Origin: Pseudonocardia sp. ICBG1293
GTDB taxonomy: Bacteria; Actinomycetota; Actinomycetes; Mycobacteriales; Pseudonocardiaceae
Direction of reading: 5' to 3'
NCBI RefSeq assembly: GCF_020131355.1
Contig: NZ_JAHLEL010000054.1
Location: 62,001-126,000, forward strand
DNA length: 64,000 bases
Shown: one piece after another, positions 35,644-46,533 of the stretch
How the letters are laid out: every line of letters begins with the position of its first letter
Numbering within the stretch: position 1 is the stretch's first letter
Position numbers and translations under genes: made by a program
The notes under the pieces: model-generated
Database searches by the model: none
The model's input: the letters and a program-made list of their open reading frames with translations, nothing else
Told to the model about the DNA's origin: nothing

Positions 35644-37164
35644 CTACCGGGTGGGTGAGTCGGCGGAGGCGGCGGGCTCCGTGTCGGCGCGGCGCTCGGC
35701 CAGGTGACGGGGCGTCGCGAAACAGGCGACCGCCACGACCCCGATCACCAGCACGGCCGCGGGCAGCAGCATGGACTGGGCCATCGCCGTCGCGAAGGGG
35801 GCGCGCAGTGCCTCGGGCAGCGGGCCGCCGGCGGCCGCGACCTCGGGGGAGCCGCCGGTCGCCGACGCGCCCGGGACGAGCGCCGCGATGCGCGACTCCA
35901 TGAGCACCGCGATGCCCGCGCTGCCCAACACCGCGCCGACCTGGCGGGTCGTGTTGTAGACGCCCGATCCGGCCCCGGCCTGGTCCATCGGCAGGTTGCG
36001 GGTGGCGCTGGTGGAGATCGGCGCCCAGACGCACGAGTTGGAGATGCCGAGCAGGGTGAGCGGCAGCAGCAGCTGCCAGACCGGGGTGTCCGGGCCCATC
36101 ACCCAGGCCAGCCAGGCCAGCGCGATGACGAACGTGGACATGCCGAAGCCACCGATCAGCCGCGGGTGGACGCGGTCGGTCAGCCGCCCGGTGTACGGCG
36201 CGAGTGCCCCGGAGAAGATCGCGAGCGGCGCGAGAAGGAGCGCGGCCTCGGTCGGGGTGAAGCCGCGCACGCTCTGCGCGTAGATCATCAGCGGGAAGCC
36301 CTGGGCGGTGATGGCGAAGCCGACCGTGCAGATGGCGACGTTGGCCAGCGAGAAGTTCCGGTCCCGGAACAGGCGCAGCGTGACCAGCGGCTCGCTCGTG
36401 ATCACGCGCTGCCACCCGACGAACGCCACCAGCACGACGACGCCGCTGCCGATCAGCGCCCAGATGCCGGCACCCCAGCCGAACTTCTGCCCCTCCTGGA
36501 TACCGAAGACCAGCAGGAACATGCCCGCGGCGGACAGCACCACGCCGACCACGTCGAAGCGGCGGCGCGACGTCTCGAGGGCAGGCACCAGCCGCCACGC
36601 GGCCACGAAGGCGACCACTCCGACCGGGACGTTCACGAAGAAGATCCACTCCCAGCCGAGGCCACCGACGAGGAGCCCACCGACGATCGGCCCGGTGAGC
36701 GTCGCGACGCCGGCCACGGCGCCCCACAGGCTCATCGCGCGCCCGCGCTGGGCCGCCGGGAAGGTCCGGGTGATGACCGCCATCGTCTGCGGCGTCATCA
36801 TCGCCGCGCCGAGTCCCTGCGCGACCCGCGCGACGATCAGGGCGCCGACGGTCGTCGTGAGCCCGCACCACAGCGAGGCCAGCGTGAACACCGCGAGCCC
36901 GCACAGGTAGACGTTCTTGGGCCCGAACCGGTCCCCGAGCCGGCCGGTGACCAGCAACGGGAGCACGTAGGCGAGCAGGTAGGCGCTGGTCACCCAGACC
37001 ACGGAGTTGACGTCGGCGTCCAGCGAGGTCAGGAGCGCCGGCGTCGCGACGGTGACGATCGTGGCGTCGACCAGGATCATGAAGAACCCGATCACCAGCG
37101 CCCACAGCGCGGGCCACGGGCTCGTCCCGTCCGCGCTGACCACCTGTTCCCTCGCCCGTGTCAC
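35644..37164 (-). CDS. MFS multidrug exporter, DHA2 (14-TM, EmrB/QacA) type
   Basis: 506 aa with about 14 hydrophobic helices. Motifs are LVDATIVTVATPALLTSL (motif D1), GRLGDRFGPKNVYL (motif A), RVAQGLGAAMMTPQTMAVI (motif B) and WGAVAGVATLTGPIVGGLL (motif C, antiporter signature). GPIVGG confirms the drug:H+ antiporter class. The GTG at 37164 begins TRAREQVVSADG; CATGAT lies 6 nt upstream. It follows rsmA on the same strand by 34 bp but is not part of the conserved ksgA-ispE neighbourhood, so it was probably inserted. No regulator is adjacent. Confidence 0.9.
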   Translation of the reverse strand: MTRAREQVVSADGTSPWPALWALVIGFFMILVDATIVTVATPALLTSLDADVNSVVWVTSAYLLAYVLPLLVTGRLGDRFGPKNVYLCGLAVFTLASLWCGLTTTVGALIVARVAQGLGAAMMTPQTMAVITRTFPAAQRGRAMSLWGAVAGVATLTGPIVGGLLVGGLGWEWIFFVNVPVGVVAFVAAWRLVPALETSRRRFDVVGVVLSAAGMFLLVFGIQEGQKFGWGAGIWALIGSGVVVLVAFVGWQRVITSEPLVTLRLFRDRNFSLANVAICTVGFAITAQGFPLMIYAQSVRGFTPTEAALLLAPLAIFSGALAPYTGRLTDRVHPRLIGGFGMSTFVIALAWLAWVMGPDTPVWQLLLPLTLLGISNSCVWAPISTSATRNLPMDQAGAGSGVYNTTRQVGAVLGSAGIAVLMESRIAALVPGASATGGSPEVAAAGGPLPEALRAPFATAMAQSMLLPAAVLVIGVVAVACFATPRHLAERRADTEPAASADSPTR

Positions 37165-37198
37165 GGCGCCATCATGCGCTGCCCCGGCCGCGGTCCAC

Positions 37199-38125
37199 TC
37201 AGGCGGGAGGGGGCCCCGGCGGGCGGTTCCGGGCGATCCGGGCGAAGTCGGACACCGACAGGGTCTCGGCGCGGGCGGTGGGGTCGACACCGGCCGCGCG
37301 CAGGGCCTGCTCGGCCTCGGCGGCCGAGCCGGCCCAGCCGGACAGTGCGCCGCGCAGCACCTTGCGACGCTGGGCGAACGCCGCGTCGACGACCGCGAAG
37401 GTGGCGGCCCGGTCGGCGCCCGCGGGCGGCTCGTGCCGGGTGAAGGCGAGCAGCCCGGAGTCGACCCCGGGGACCGGCCAGAACACCGCACGCGGGACCG
37501 GCCCGGCACGACGGGCGGCGGCGTACCAGGCGAGCTTGGCGCTGGGGGCGCCGTACTCGCGCGAACCGGGTCCGGCGGCGAGCCGGTCGGCGACCTCGGC
37601 CTGCACCATGACCAGCCCGGTCCGCAGCGAGGGCAGCTCGGCGAGCAGGTGCAGGATCACCGGCACCGCGACGTTGTAGGGCAGGTTCGCGACGATCGCG
37701 GTGGGCGGTGCCGCGCCGGGCCCGGCGTCGGCCGCGAGCCGGTCCGCGCCGACCCGCATCGCGTCGGCACCGGTGACGGTGAGACGACCGGCCAGCTCGG
37801 GCGCCCGCTCGGCGACGGTGTCGGGCAGCAGCCCGGCCAGCACCGGATCGATCTCCACGACGTGCACCCGGGCCGCGACCGGCAGCAACGCCAGAGTGAG
37901 CGAGCCCAGACCGGGGCCGACCTCGAGGACGACGTCGTCGCCGTCGACGCCTGCGGACCGCACGATCCGGCGGACGGTGTTGGCGTCGTGGACGAAGTTC
38001 TGGCCGAGCTTCTTGGTGGGGCGCAGACCCAGCCGGTCGGCCAGCACCCGGACGTCGGCCGGGCCCAGCAGGCGGGTGGTGCCGGCGCTCGGGCTCGGTG
38101 CGCCGTCGGTCCCGTGGTCGCTCAC
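37199..38125 (-). CDS. rsmA: 16S rRNA dimethyladenosine transferase (RsmA/KsgA)
   Basis: 308 aa. It dimethylates A1518/A1519 of 16S rRNA during 30S maturation. LRPTKKLGQNFVHDANTVRRI (N-terminal RNA/SAM region), VVLEVGPGLGSLTLALL (motif I), VVEIDPVLAGLL, the catalytic IVANLPYNVAVPVI (NLPY), and the C-terminal domain VFWPVPGVDSGLLAF with AFAQRRKVLRGAL are all present. It starts at a GTG, 43 bp after the rpf gene on the same strand. The tatD-rpf-ksgA order matches mycobacteria. Confidence 0.95.
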   Translation of the reverse strand: MSDHGTDGAPSPSAGTTRLLGPADVRVLADRLGLRPTKKLGQNFVHDANTVRRIVRSAGVDGDDVVLEVGPGLGSLTLALLPVAARVHVVEIDPVLAGLLPDTVAERAPELAGRLTVTGADAMRVGADRLAADAGPGAAPPTAIVANLPYNVAVPVILHLLAELPSLRTGLVMVQAEVADRLAAGPGSREYGAPSAKLAWYAAARRAGPVPRAVFWPVPGVDSGLLAFTRHEPPAGADRAATFAVVDAAFAQRRKVLRGALSGWAGSAAEAEQALRAAGVDPTARAETLSVSDFARIARNRPPGPPPA

Positions 38126-38168
38126 GGGGTCATTCTCGCCGGGTGGGCCGGGCGCGCGGCGCGCGGGA

Positions 38169-39077
38169 TCAGCTCAGGCCGAGCTTGGACGAGCAGGACG
38201 GCCAGGCGCTGTACCCGCCCCGGTCGTCCTTGACCTTCTCGGCGACCGCGATCTGCTCCTCGCGGGAGGCCTGGTCCGCGGTCGGGGCGTACTGCCCGCC
38301 GCCGTAGGCCTGCCAGGTCTGCTTGTTGAACTGCAGGCCGCCCTGGTAGCCGTTGCCGGTGTTGATGCTCCAGTCACCACCGGACTCGCACTTGGCCAGC
38401 TTGTCCCAGGTCGCCCCGCCGGAGACCGCGGGCGCCGAGGACCCCGCCTTCGCGGCGGCCTTCCCGGCGACCTCCTCGACCTTCTTCTTGGTGCCGACCT
38501 TGACCACCCGCGGCATGGCCGGGGTGTTCTGACCGGCGCCGATGCGCTCGCGGGCGACCTCGCGGCCCTGGTCGTAGGTGACCCGCCAGATGACGCTGCG
38601 TGCGCCCTCGCGGCCCGGGTCGACGACGGTGCGGGTGCCCTCGCCGAGCGAGGCGTCCTGCACCTCCCGCTCCGGCACCGGGAGCTTCTGCGACTCGACG
38701 ACCTGGGCGTTCACGATGTCCGAGCCGGTGGTCGGGGCGGCGACCGGGGCGAACGACGCGGCCGAGGAGGACCGGTCGAGGTTCATCGACGCCGCGCCCA
38801 GGTCGGCGGCGTTCGCGGCGAGGCCTGCCCGGAGCTCCTGGGTGGGCTGCTCGGCCGGGGCGGTGAGCACCGCGGCGGCGAGGCCACCGGTCGGGACGGA
38901 GAACAGCGCGGCCGCGGCGGCGGTGCGGACGCCGGCCCGGGAGCGCGCCGCCGGGCGGTGCCGGCCCTCGTAGCTGACGTACCCGGCCTCGTCGCCGGCG
39001 AGGCCGGCGGGCACCACAGCGGGCAGCGGACGCGTGAGCTCGTCGTCGGAGAGCGGAGCAGCGTGACGCGCAGACAT
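38169..39077 (-). CDS. Resuscitation-promoting factor (G5 + Rpf lytic domain)
   Basis: 302 aa. The N-terminal cytosolic part is followed by a hydrophobic segment TAAAAALFSVPTGGLAAAVL (about residues 52-71), a signal anchor. A G5 domain lies at about residues 140-210 (VVDPGREGARSVIWRVTYDQGREV). The C-terminal lysozyme-like Rpf domain carries ATWDKLAKCESGGDWSINTG (split here as KLAKCESGGDW with the catalytic Glu) and GYQGGLQFNKQTW. RpfB of M. tuberculosis sits at the same tatD-ksgA position but also has DUF348 repeats, which are not evident here. It cleaves peptidoglycan to wake dormant cells. The ATG 39077 has GGGAAG upstream and a long leader. Confidence 0.9.
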   Translation of the reverse strand: MSARHAAPLSDDELTRPLPAVVPAGLAGDEAGYVSYEGRHRPAARSRAGVRTAAAAALFSVPTGGLAAAVLTAPAEQPTQELRAGLAANAADLGAASMNLDRSSSAASFAPVAAPTTGSDIVNAQVVESQKLPVPEREVQDASLGEGTRTVVDPGREGARSVIWRVTYDQGREVARERIGAGQNTPAMPRVVKVGTKKKVEEVAGKAAAKAGSSAPAVSGGATWDKLAKCESGGDWSINTGNGYQGGLQFNKQTWQAYGGGQYAPTADQASREEQIAVAEKVKDDRGGYSAWPSCSSKLGLS

Positions 39078-39318
39078 GACTTCCCGGGGGCTCGGCTGTC
39101 CGGGATGAGGCGCATGACCTGCGGGAACGACGACCGGCGCGGTGCCGGGGAGCGGAACCGTCGCGGGGAGCGGACCGGTCGTCGTCCCGCGGGTCGGGGG
39201 AGCGACCCCGTCCCGGCGGGTACGGCGAGCGACGTTAGCGGACCGTGACCCGGCGGAGGGGGTCCGACGCGCCCCTGGCGACGAGCGGGCGACGGTCGAC
39301 GGTGAGTGACGACGACCC
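39078..39318 (-). promoter_or_regulatory. Long 5' leader of the rpf gene
   Basis: A possible -10 TAACGT (39237-39232) would give a leader of roughly 150 nt. It is GC-rich with repeated GGTTCCGCTCCCC-like and GGTCCGCTCCCC-like stretches (minus strand, about 39140-39185) that could fold. Some actinobacterial rpf genes carry a c-di-AMP (ydaO) riboswitch here; I could not recognise its conserved core, so the assignment is open. Confidence 0.3.
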
Positions 39319-39342
39319 CGCCGCCCGGCACGGCGGGCGGCG
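39319..39342 (-). terminator. Terminator after tatD
   Basis: CGCCGCCCG (39319-39327) and CGGGCGGCG (39334-39342) form a perfect 9-bp stem immediately after the tatD stop, separating it from rpf transcription. Confidence 0.7.
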
Positions 39343-40230
39343 TCAATCAGTTGTGCGCAGCCGGAAGATCCGTTCGGCGTTGCGGCGGGCCGTCTCGGCG
39401 ACCCGGCCCTCGGTCTCCCCGCGGGTCGCGGCGATCCCGCGCACGGTCCACGGCAGGACGTAGGGCTCGTTGGCGCGGCCGCGGTGCGGGTGCGGGGTGA
39501 GGAACGGGGCGTCGGTCTCCACGAGGTACTGCTCGGCGGGCACCAGCGCGGCGGCGGCGCGCAGCTCGTCGTTGTTCTTGAAGGTGACCGGACCGGCGAA
39601 GGACAGCACGTAGCCGGCGTCGGCGCACTCCCGGGCCATCGCGGCGTCACCGGAGAAGCAGTGGAAGACCACCGTGTCCGGGGCACCCTCCTCGCGGAGG
39701 ATGCGCAGGACGTCGTCGTGGGCGTCCCGGTCGTGGATCATCAACGGCTTGCCGGTGCGCTTGGCCAGTCCGATGTGCCAGCGGAACGCGTCCTGCTGGG
39801 CGGCGGGCGGGCTGTGGTCCCAGTAGTAGTCCAGGCCGGTCTCGCCGATCGACACCACCCGGTCGTCCGCGGCCAGCCGCTCGATCTCGGCGAGGTCGGC
39901 GGCGGGCACCCGGGCCGTCCGGGTGGGGTGCAGCGCGACCGCCGCCCACACCCGCTCGTCGGCGTGCGCGGCGCGGACGGCGAACCGGGCCCCGTCGAGG
40001 TCGTCGGCGATCGTGACGGCGCCGACCACACCGACCGCCGCCGCCCGGTCCATCGCGGCGACGACGTCGGCGTCGGTCTCGCAGCCGCACGCGTCGAGAT
40101 GGGTGTGGCTGTCGATCGTGGGCGCGGCGAGGGGCTCGGGCGGCTCCGGCCGGGGACGCCGGCCGGCCGGGGGACGGTCGGCGGCCGAGCCGGCGGGCGC
40201 CGCGCCGTCCCCGCCCGTCGCGGAGCTCAC
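39343..40230 (-). CDS. tatD: TatD-family metal-dependent hydrolase (putative 3'-5' DNase)
   Basis: 295 aa. Metal-site motifs: DSHTHLDACG (His-x-His), VVSIGETGLDYYWD (Glu), KPLMIHDRDAHDD (His), VVFHCFSGD (His) and LVETDAPFLTP (Asp). A Gly/Pro-rich ~40-aa extension precedes the core. The GTG at 40230 overlaps the metG stop (GTGA), so it is coupled to metG, the conserved metG-tatD order. TatD proteins act in DNA repair or degradation. Confidence 0.92.
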   Translation of the reverse strand: MSSATGGDGAAPAGSAADRPPAGRRPRPEPPEPLAAPTIDSHTHLDACGCETDADVVAAMDRAAAVGVVGAVTIADDLDGARFAVRAAHADERVWAAVALHPTRTARVPAADLAEIERLAADDRVVSIGETGLDYYWDHSPPAAQQDAFRWHIGLAKRTGKPLMIHDRDAHDDVLRILREEGAPDTVVFHCFSGDAAMARECADAGYVLSFAGPVTFKNNDELRAAAALVPAEQYLVETDAPFLTPHPHRGRANEPYVLPWTVRGIAATRGETEGRVAETARRNAERIFRLRTTD

Positions 40231-42017
40231 TTCTGGACCGGGGCCCACTCCGGCCCGGTCTCCCCCAGCTCGGGCGCGAGCTTGGCGATGATCGGCGACG
40301 GCTTGGCCAGCGGACGCCCCACCTCGATCGGCGAGGAGCCCCAGTGGGCCTGCTCGGCCGCGTAGTCACCGGTGAGGACCGGGTAGGCGGGGCCGTCGCC
40401 GAGGTCGTCGACGGTCGTCTTCTCCGGCTGCGCGGCCCACACCCCGGTGCCGCCGAGCGACTCGTGCACCTTCTGCGCGGCGTGCGGCAGGAACGGGGTG
40501 AGCAGCGTGTTGGCGTCCTGCACGACCTGCAGCGCGGTGTGCAGGATCGTGTCCCGGCGCTCCGGGTCGTCCTTGCGCTTCCACGGCTCCTGGTCGGACA
40601 GGTACCGGTTCGCCGCGGTGACCACACGCATCGCCTCGCCCGCGGCCTGCTTGAACCGGTTCCGGGCGAGCAGCCCGCCGACGGTGTCGAACCCGGCCCG
40701 GGAGTACGCGAGCAACTCGGCGTCGGCCTGCCGGGGCGCCGTCGGGGTCGGGATCGCACCCACGTTCTTGTGCGCCATCGAGATGGAGCGGTTGACCAGG
40801 TTGCCCCACTCGTTGGCCAGTTCGAAGTTGACCCGGCGGACGAACTCGTCCCAGGTGAAGTCGACGTCCTGGCTCTCCGGCCCGGCGACGGCGATGTGGT
40901 AGCGCAAGGCGTCCGGACCGAACTCGCGCAGGAAGTCCCCGACGTAGATCACGGTCCCGCGGCTGGTCGAGAACTTCGACCCGCTCATCGTCAGGTACTC
41001 CGAGGACACGACCTCGCTGGGCAGGTCCAGCGTCCCGTAGGGGCCGGGCTCGCCGCCGCGGTCGCCCGCGCCGTTCTGCCCGAGCAGGATCGCCGGCCAC
41101 ATCACCGAGTGGAAGGTGATGTTGTCCTTGCCCATGAAGTAGAAGGCCTTGGCGGCCGGGTCGGTCCACCACTGCTTCCACGCGTCCGGGTCCGGGCCGC
41201 GGCGGGCCCACTCCACCGAGGCGGACAGGTAGCCGATGACGGCGTCGAACCAGACGTAGATCTTCTTGAGCGGGTTGTCCGACCAGACGTCGAGCGGGAC
41301 GGGCACGCCCCACTCCAGATCCCGCGTGATGGCGCGCGGCTTGAGGTTCTCCACCAGGTTCGCGGAGAACCTGAGCACGTTGGGCCGCCAGTCGGTGCGG
41401 GTCGACAGCCAGCTGCCGAGCGCCTCGGAGAAGGCGGGCAGGTCGAGGAAGAAGTGCTCGGTCTCGACGAACTTCGGGGTCTCCCCGTTGATCCGCGAGC
41501 GCGGGTTCTTCAGGTCGGCCGGGTCGAGCTGGTTGCCGCAGTTGTCGCACTGGTCGCCGCGGGCGCCGTCGTAGCCGCAGATCGGGCAGGTGCCCTCGAT
41601 GTAGCGGTCGGGCAGCGTGCGGCCGGTGGACGGGCTGATCGCGCCCAGCTGGGTCTTCGGGACGACGTAGCCGTTCTTGTACAGCGCGGTGAACATGTCC
41701 TGCACCACGCGGTAGTGGTTCGACGTCGTGGTGCGGGTGAACAGGTCGTAGCTCAGCCCGAGACCCTGCAGGTCGTCGGTGATCACGTCGTTGTACTTGT
41801 CGGCGAGCTGGCGCGGGGTCAGCCCCTCGGCGTCGGCCTGGACCTGGATCGGGGTGCCGTGCTCGTCGGTGCCGGACACCATCAGCACCCGGTCCCCCGC
41901 CATCCGCCGGTACCGGGCGAACACGTCGGAGGGCACACCGAAGCCGGACACGTGGCCGATGTGCCGGGGGCCGTTGGCGTAGGGCCACGCCACGGCGGTC
42001 AGCACGGCTTTGCTCAT
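40227..42017 (-). CDS. metG: Methionyl-tRNA synthetase
   Basis: 596 aa. The HIGH motif appears as AWPYANGPRHIGHVSGF (about residue 20). A zinc-binding knuckle has CPICGYDGARGDQCDNCG. KMSKS appears as MSGSKFSTSRG (about residue 350), and WFDAVIGYLSASVEWA is typical. There is no C-terminal EMAP/Trbp domain. The ATG 42017 is preceded by TACGCT exactly 7 nt upstream and by a coincident GGAGG, so either leaderless or leadered initiation is possible. It is divergent from a TetR gene with a palindrome between. Confidence 0.95.
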   Translation of the reverse strand: MSKAVLTAVAWPYANGPRHIGHVSGFGVPSDVFARYRRMAGDRVLMVSGTDEHGTPIQVQADAEGLTPRQLADKYNDVITDDLQGLGLSYDLFTRTTTSNHYRVVQDMFTALYKNGYVVPKTQLGAISPSTGRTLPDRYIEGTCPICGYDGARGDQCDNCGNQLDPADLKNPRSRINGETPKFVETEHFFLDLPAFSEALGSWLSTRTDWRPNVLRFSANLVENLKPRAITRDLEWGVPVPLDVWSDNPLKKIYVWFDAVIGYLSASVEWARRGPDPDAWKQWWTDPAAKAFYFMGKDNITFHSVMWPAILLGQNGAGDRGGEPGPYGTLDLPSEVVSSEYLTMSGSKFSTSRGTVIYVGDFLREFGPDALRYHIAVAGPESQDVDFTWDEFVRRVNFELANEWGNLVNRSISMAHKNVGAIPTPTAPRQADAELLAYSRAGFDTVGGLLARNRFKQAAGEAMRVVTAANRYLSDQEPWKRKDDPERRDTILHTALQVVQDANTLLTPFLPHAAQKVHESLGGTGVWAAQPEKTTVDDLGDGPAYPVLTGDYAAEQAHWGSSPIEVGRPLAKPSPIIAKLAPELGETGPEWAPVQK

Positions 42018-42024
42018 GCCCTCC

Positions 42025-42030
42025 AGCGTA
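42025..42030 (-). promoter_or_regulatory. -10 box of metG
   Basis: TACGCT (42030-42025 on the minus strand) with a 7-nt gap to the ATG. The gap itself reads GGAGGGC. Confidence 0.45.
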
Positions 42031-42062
42031 TTCATCGCCGCCAACGCCTTCTGCGGCGGCAC

Positions 42063-42080
42063 ATCACCAAAGATGGTGAT
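42063..42080. promoter_or_regulatory. Palindromic operator candidate between metG and the TetR gene
   Basis: ATCACCA-AAGA-TGGTGAT (42063-42080): perfect 7-bp arms. It lies about 50 bp from both start codons and is typical in size for a TetR dimer site, so TetR autoregulation is likely. Confidence 0.5.
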
Positions 42081-42117
42081 AGGGCCGGGAAACCGGGGCC
42101 ACCCGCCCGGCCGGTGC

Positions 42118-42123
42118 CATAGT
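42118..42123 (+). promoter_or_regulatory. Leaderless -10 box of the TetR gene
   Basis: CATAGT (42118-42123), 7 nt before the ATG at 42131. No Shine-Dalgarno is visible. Confidence 0.4.
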
Positions 42124-42130
42124 GACGCCC

Positions 42131-42694
42131 ATGGAGCGGGGTGAACGGGACCGCGAGGCCCTCCTCGACGCGGCCCTGCAGCAGTGGGTGGACGGCGGCT
42201 GGTCCGCCGTCGACCCCGGAGCCGCCGCGGAGCGGGCCGGGCTGCCCGCCTCGGCCGCGGCGGAGTTCGCCTCGGGCGTCGAGCTCGGGTGCGCGGTGTT
42301 CGACCACGTCGTCGACGAGCGCGCCGCCGCCACGATGGCCGCGGTGCAGTCGGCGGCCCCGAACCCGGCCGCCCAGATCCGGGCCGCCCTCACCGCGTGG
42401 TTCGACGACGTCGACCGCGACCCGCGACGGGTGGTCGCGCTGATCGACGCGGTCGGCTGCCCGGAGCTGGTGGCGCGCCGGCGCAGCGCCAACCGCGGCT
42501 TCGCCGAACTCATGGTCGCCGGCGCCGCCGACAGCCGGATCGAGCCCGACGACCTGCGCGTCGCCGGGCACTTCTGCCTCGGTGGGATGGGCGAGACCGT
42601 GCTCGCCTGGCTGGACCCGGAGAGCCCGGTCACCCGGGAGCAGGCCCTGGAGCACGGGGCCCGGCTCTACGAGGCGTGCCTGTTCACCCGCTGA
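42131..42694 (+). CDS. TetR-like transcriptional regulator
   Basis: 187 aa. The N-terminal three-helix region (REALLDAALQQWVDGGWSAVDPGAAAERAGLPASAAAEFAS, shown by its ends REALLDAALQQW and AAAERAGLPASAAAEF) fits a TetR HTH, though the recognition helix is divergent. The C-terminal ligand domain is helical (AQIRAALTAWFDDVDRDPRRVVALID). It is alone on its strand, divergent from metG, and convergent with GH15 at 3 bp spacing. The palindrome 42063-42080 is the likely operator. The ligand and target are unknown. Confidence 0.7.
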   Translation: MERGERDREALLDAALQQWVDGGWSAVDPGAAAERAGLPASAAAEFASGVELGCAVFDHVVDERAAATMAAVQSAAPNPAAQIRAALTAWFDDVDRDPRRVVALIDAVGCPELVARRRSANRGFAELMVAGAADSRIEPDDLRVAGHFCLGGMGETVLAWLDPESPVTREQALEHGARLYEACLFTR

Positions 42695-42697
42695 GCC

Positions 42698-44523
<1,826 letters not shown>

Positions 44524-44527
<4 letters not shown>

Positions 44528-45939
44528 TCCGGCACCCGCCAGCCGCGCGGGCCGGGCAGGTCGAGCGCGTCCTGCGGGCCCCAGGACCCGTCGGAGTAGG
44601 TCTGCGTCCGCGGCGGGTCGGCGAGCACCGGGTCGCACAGCTCCCAGAGCCGCTCGACCTCCTCGGTCGAGGTGAACAGCGTGCGGTCGCCCTTCATGAC
44701 GTCCAGGAGCAGCCGCTCGTAGGCCTCCAGCGCGTCGTCGGGGTCGCCGATGCCGTCGAGGTCGAGCCGCATCCGCCCACGCCCGACCTTCAGCTCCGGG
44801 CCGGGGACCTTCGCCCGCACGTCGAGCTCGGCGGTGACCTGGTCGGCCAGCTCGACGACCAGCTCGGTCGGCGCGCTGCCGGTGGCGGCGCCGGTGAACG
44901 AGCCGCCCGGGAACATCGTCAGCGCCGGCTCGTCGAAACCGATGGTGACGGTGCGCCGGGTCGCCCCCATCCGCTTCCCGGTGCGCAGGAAGAACGGGAC
45001 CCCGAACCAGCGCCAGTTGTCCACGTAGGTCTCCAGCGCGACGAAGGTCTCGGCGGTCGAGTCGTCGGCGACGCCCTCCTCGTCGCGGTAGGAGGCGTAC
45101 TGGCCGAACACCACCCGCGACGGGTCGAGCGGGCGGATCGAGTGGAAGACCTTCGCCTTCTCCGCGTGCAGCGCGTCCGGCGCGATCTCGTACGGCGGCT
45201 CCAGCGCCACGAAGCCCAGGATCTGGAACAGGTGGGTGGAGATCATGTCCCGGAACGTGCCGGTGGACTCCATGAACGACGCCCGGCCCTCGATCCCGAT
45301 CTCCTCGGGCACGTCGATCTGCACGTAGCGGATGTTCTGCCGGTTCCACACCGGCTCGAACAGGCCGTTGGCGAAGCGCAGGGCGAGCACGTTCTGCAGC
45401 GACTCCTTGCCCAGGAAGTGGTCGATGCGGAAGATGTCCTGCTCGTCGTAGACCTCCTTGAGGCCCGCGTTGAGCTCCCGGGCCGACTCCAGGTCGGTGC
45501 CGAACGGCTTCTCCAGCACCAGCCGGGAGCGCTCGGCGATCCCGGTCTCCCCGAGCATCGCGACCATCGGGGTCATCGCGGCCGGCGGGACGGAGAGGTA
45601 GACGAGCCGGCGCACGTCGGCGTCGCCGCCGCCGAGCTCCTTCTCCGCGGCGCGCACGGCGTCGGCCAGGTCGGCACCGTCCTCGGCGTCGGAGACGACG
45701 AAGCTCAGCCGCGGGGCGAACGCGTCCCAGCCGGTGTCGTCGGGCAGGGCGTCGCGGATGCGGTCGCGGAACTCGTCGTCGGAACCGGGCGAGTGCCGCC
45801 CGGACCCGATCACCCGGAAGTCCTCGGGCAGCAGTCCCTCGTTGCGCAGGTGGAGCAGACCCGGGAAGAGCTTGCGCTTCGCCAGGTCGCCGGTGGCGCC
45901 GAACAGCACGATCACGTGCGGGGGCAGGTCCGAAGGCAT
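44524..45939 (-). CDS. zwf: Glucose-6-phosphate dehydrogenase
   Basis: 471 aa. It oxidises glucose-6-phosphate to 6-phosphogluconolactone with NADP. VLFGATGDLAKRKLFPGL is the dinucleotide loop near residue 10. FRIDHFLGKESLQN is the substrate site with catalytic His (about residue 170), and EKPFGTDLESA is conserved. The ATG 45939 has GGAGACC just before it. It is not in a tkt-tal-zwf-opcA cluster, so it is probably an additional paralogue linked to GH15. Confidence 0.93.
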
Positions 45940-46021
45940 GGTCTCCGGCTACCCCCGGCCGGACCCGCTCATTCGGCGGTACCGGTCACGAGCGTGTTTC
46001 CACCGGCAGGCGTGCGCGGCG

Positions 46022-46027
46022 TACCGT
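46022..46027 (+). promoter_or_regulatory. Leaderless -10 box of the KhtT-like gene
   Basis: TACCGT (46022-46027) with 7 nt to the GTG at 46035. Confidence 0.5.
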
Positions 46028-46034
46028 TGCGGGG

Positions 46035-46517
46035 GTGAACGTCGACGTGACGCCGCTGCCCGGGATCGGGGTGCGGAAGGAGATCGAGCTGCGCAGCGGC
46101 CGCCGGGTCGGGGTCATCGCGCACCGCGACGGGAAGATCGACCTGATCCTCTCCCGTGCCGACGACCCGGACGCCTGCGTCGCGGAGCTGCCGCTGACCA
46201 CCGAGGAGGCGGGCGCACTGGCGAACCTGCTCGGCGCCCCGCAGCTGGTCAACCAGCTCAAGGACGAGCACGCGGACCTGCCGGGCATCACCACCCGCAA
46301 GATGCCGATCAAGCTCAACAGCCCGTTCGACGGCCGTCCGCTCGGCGACACCGCGCTGCGCACCCGCACCCAGGTCTCGGTCGTCGCGATCATGCGCGCG
46401 GGCCAGGTGATCCCGTCGCCGACGCCGGCCCACGTGCTGGCGGCCGGGGACATCGTGATCGCCGTCGGGACGGCCGAGAAGCTGGAGCAGGCCGCCGACA
46501 TCCTCGCGCGCGGCTGA
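46035..46517 (+). CDS. Cation:proton antiporter regulatory subunit (KhtT-like, TrkA-C domain)
   Basis: 160 aa. The N-terminal part VDVTPLPGIGVRKEIELRSGRRVGVIAHRDG matches KhtT (key motif TPLPGIGVRKEI). The C-terminal RCK-C/TrkA-C domain (about residues 88-155) has LGDTALRTRTQVSVVAIMRAG and PTPAHVLAAGDIVIAVGTAEKL. KhtT binds c-di-AMP or nucleotides and gates the antiporter. It lies 16 bp before the antiporter gene. Confidence 0.88.
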   Translation: MNVDVTPLPGIGVRKEIELRSGRRVGVIAHRDGKIDLILSRADDPDACVAELPLTTEEAGALANLLGAPQLVNQLKDEHADLPGITTRKMPIKLNSPFDGRPLGDTALRTRTQVSVVAIMRAGQVIPSPTPAHVLAAGDIVIAVGTAEKLEQAADILARG

Positions 46518-46533
46518 GGCCGCCCCGGTAGCC

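Noticed and set aside
39078..39318. Definite ydaO (c-di-AMP) riboswitch
   Set aside because: The context fits but the conserved core could not be recognised by eye. It is reported only as a leader to test.
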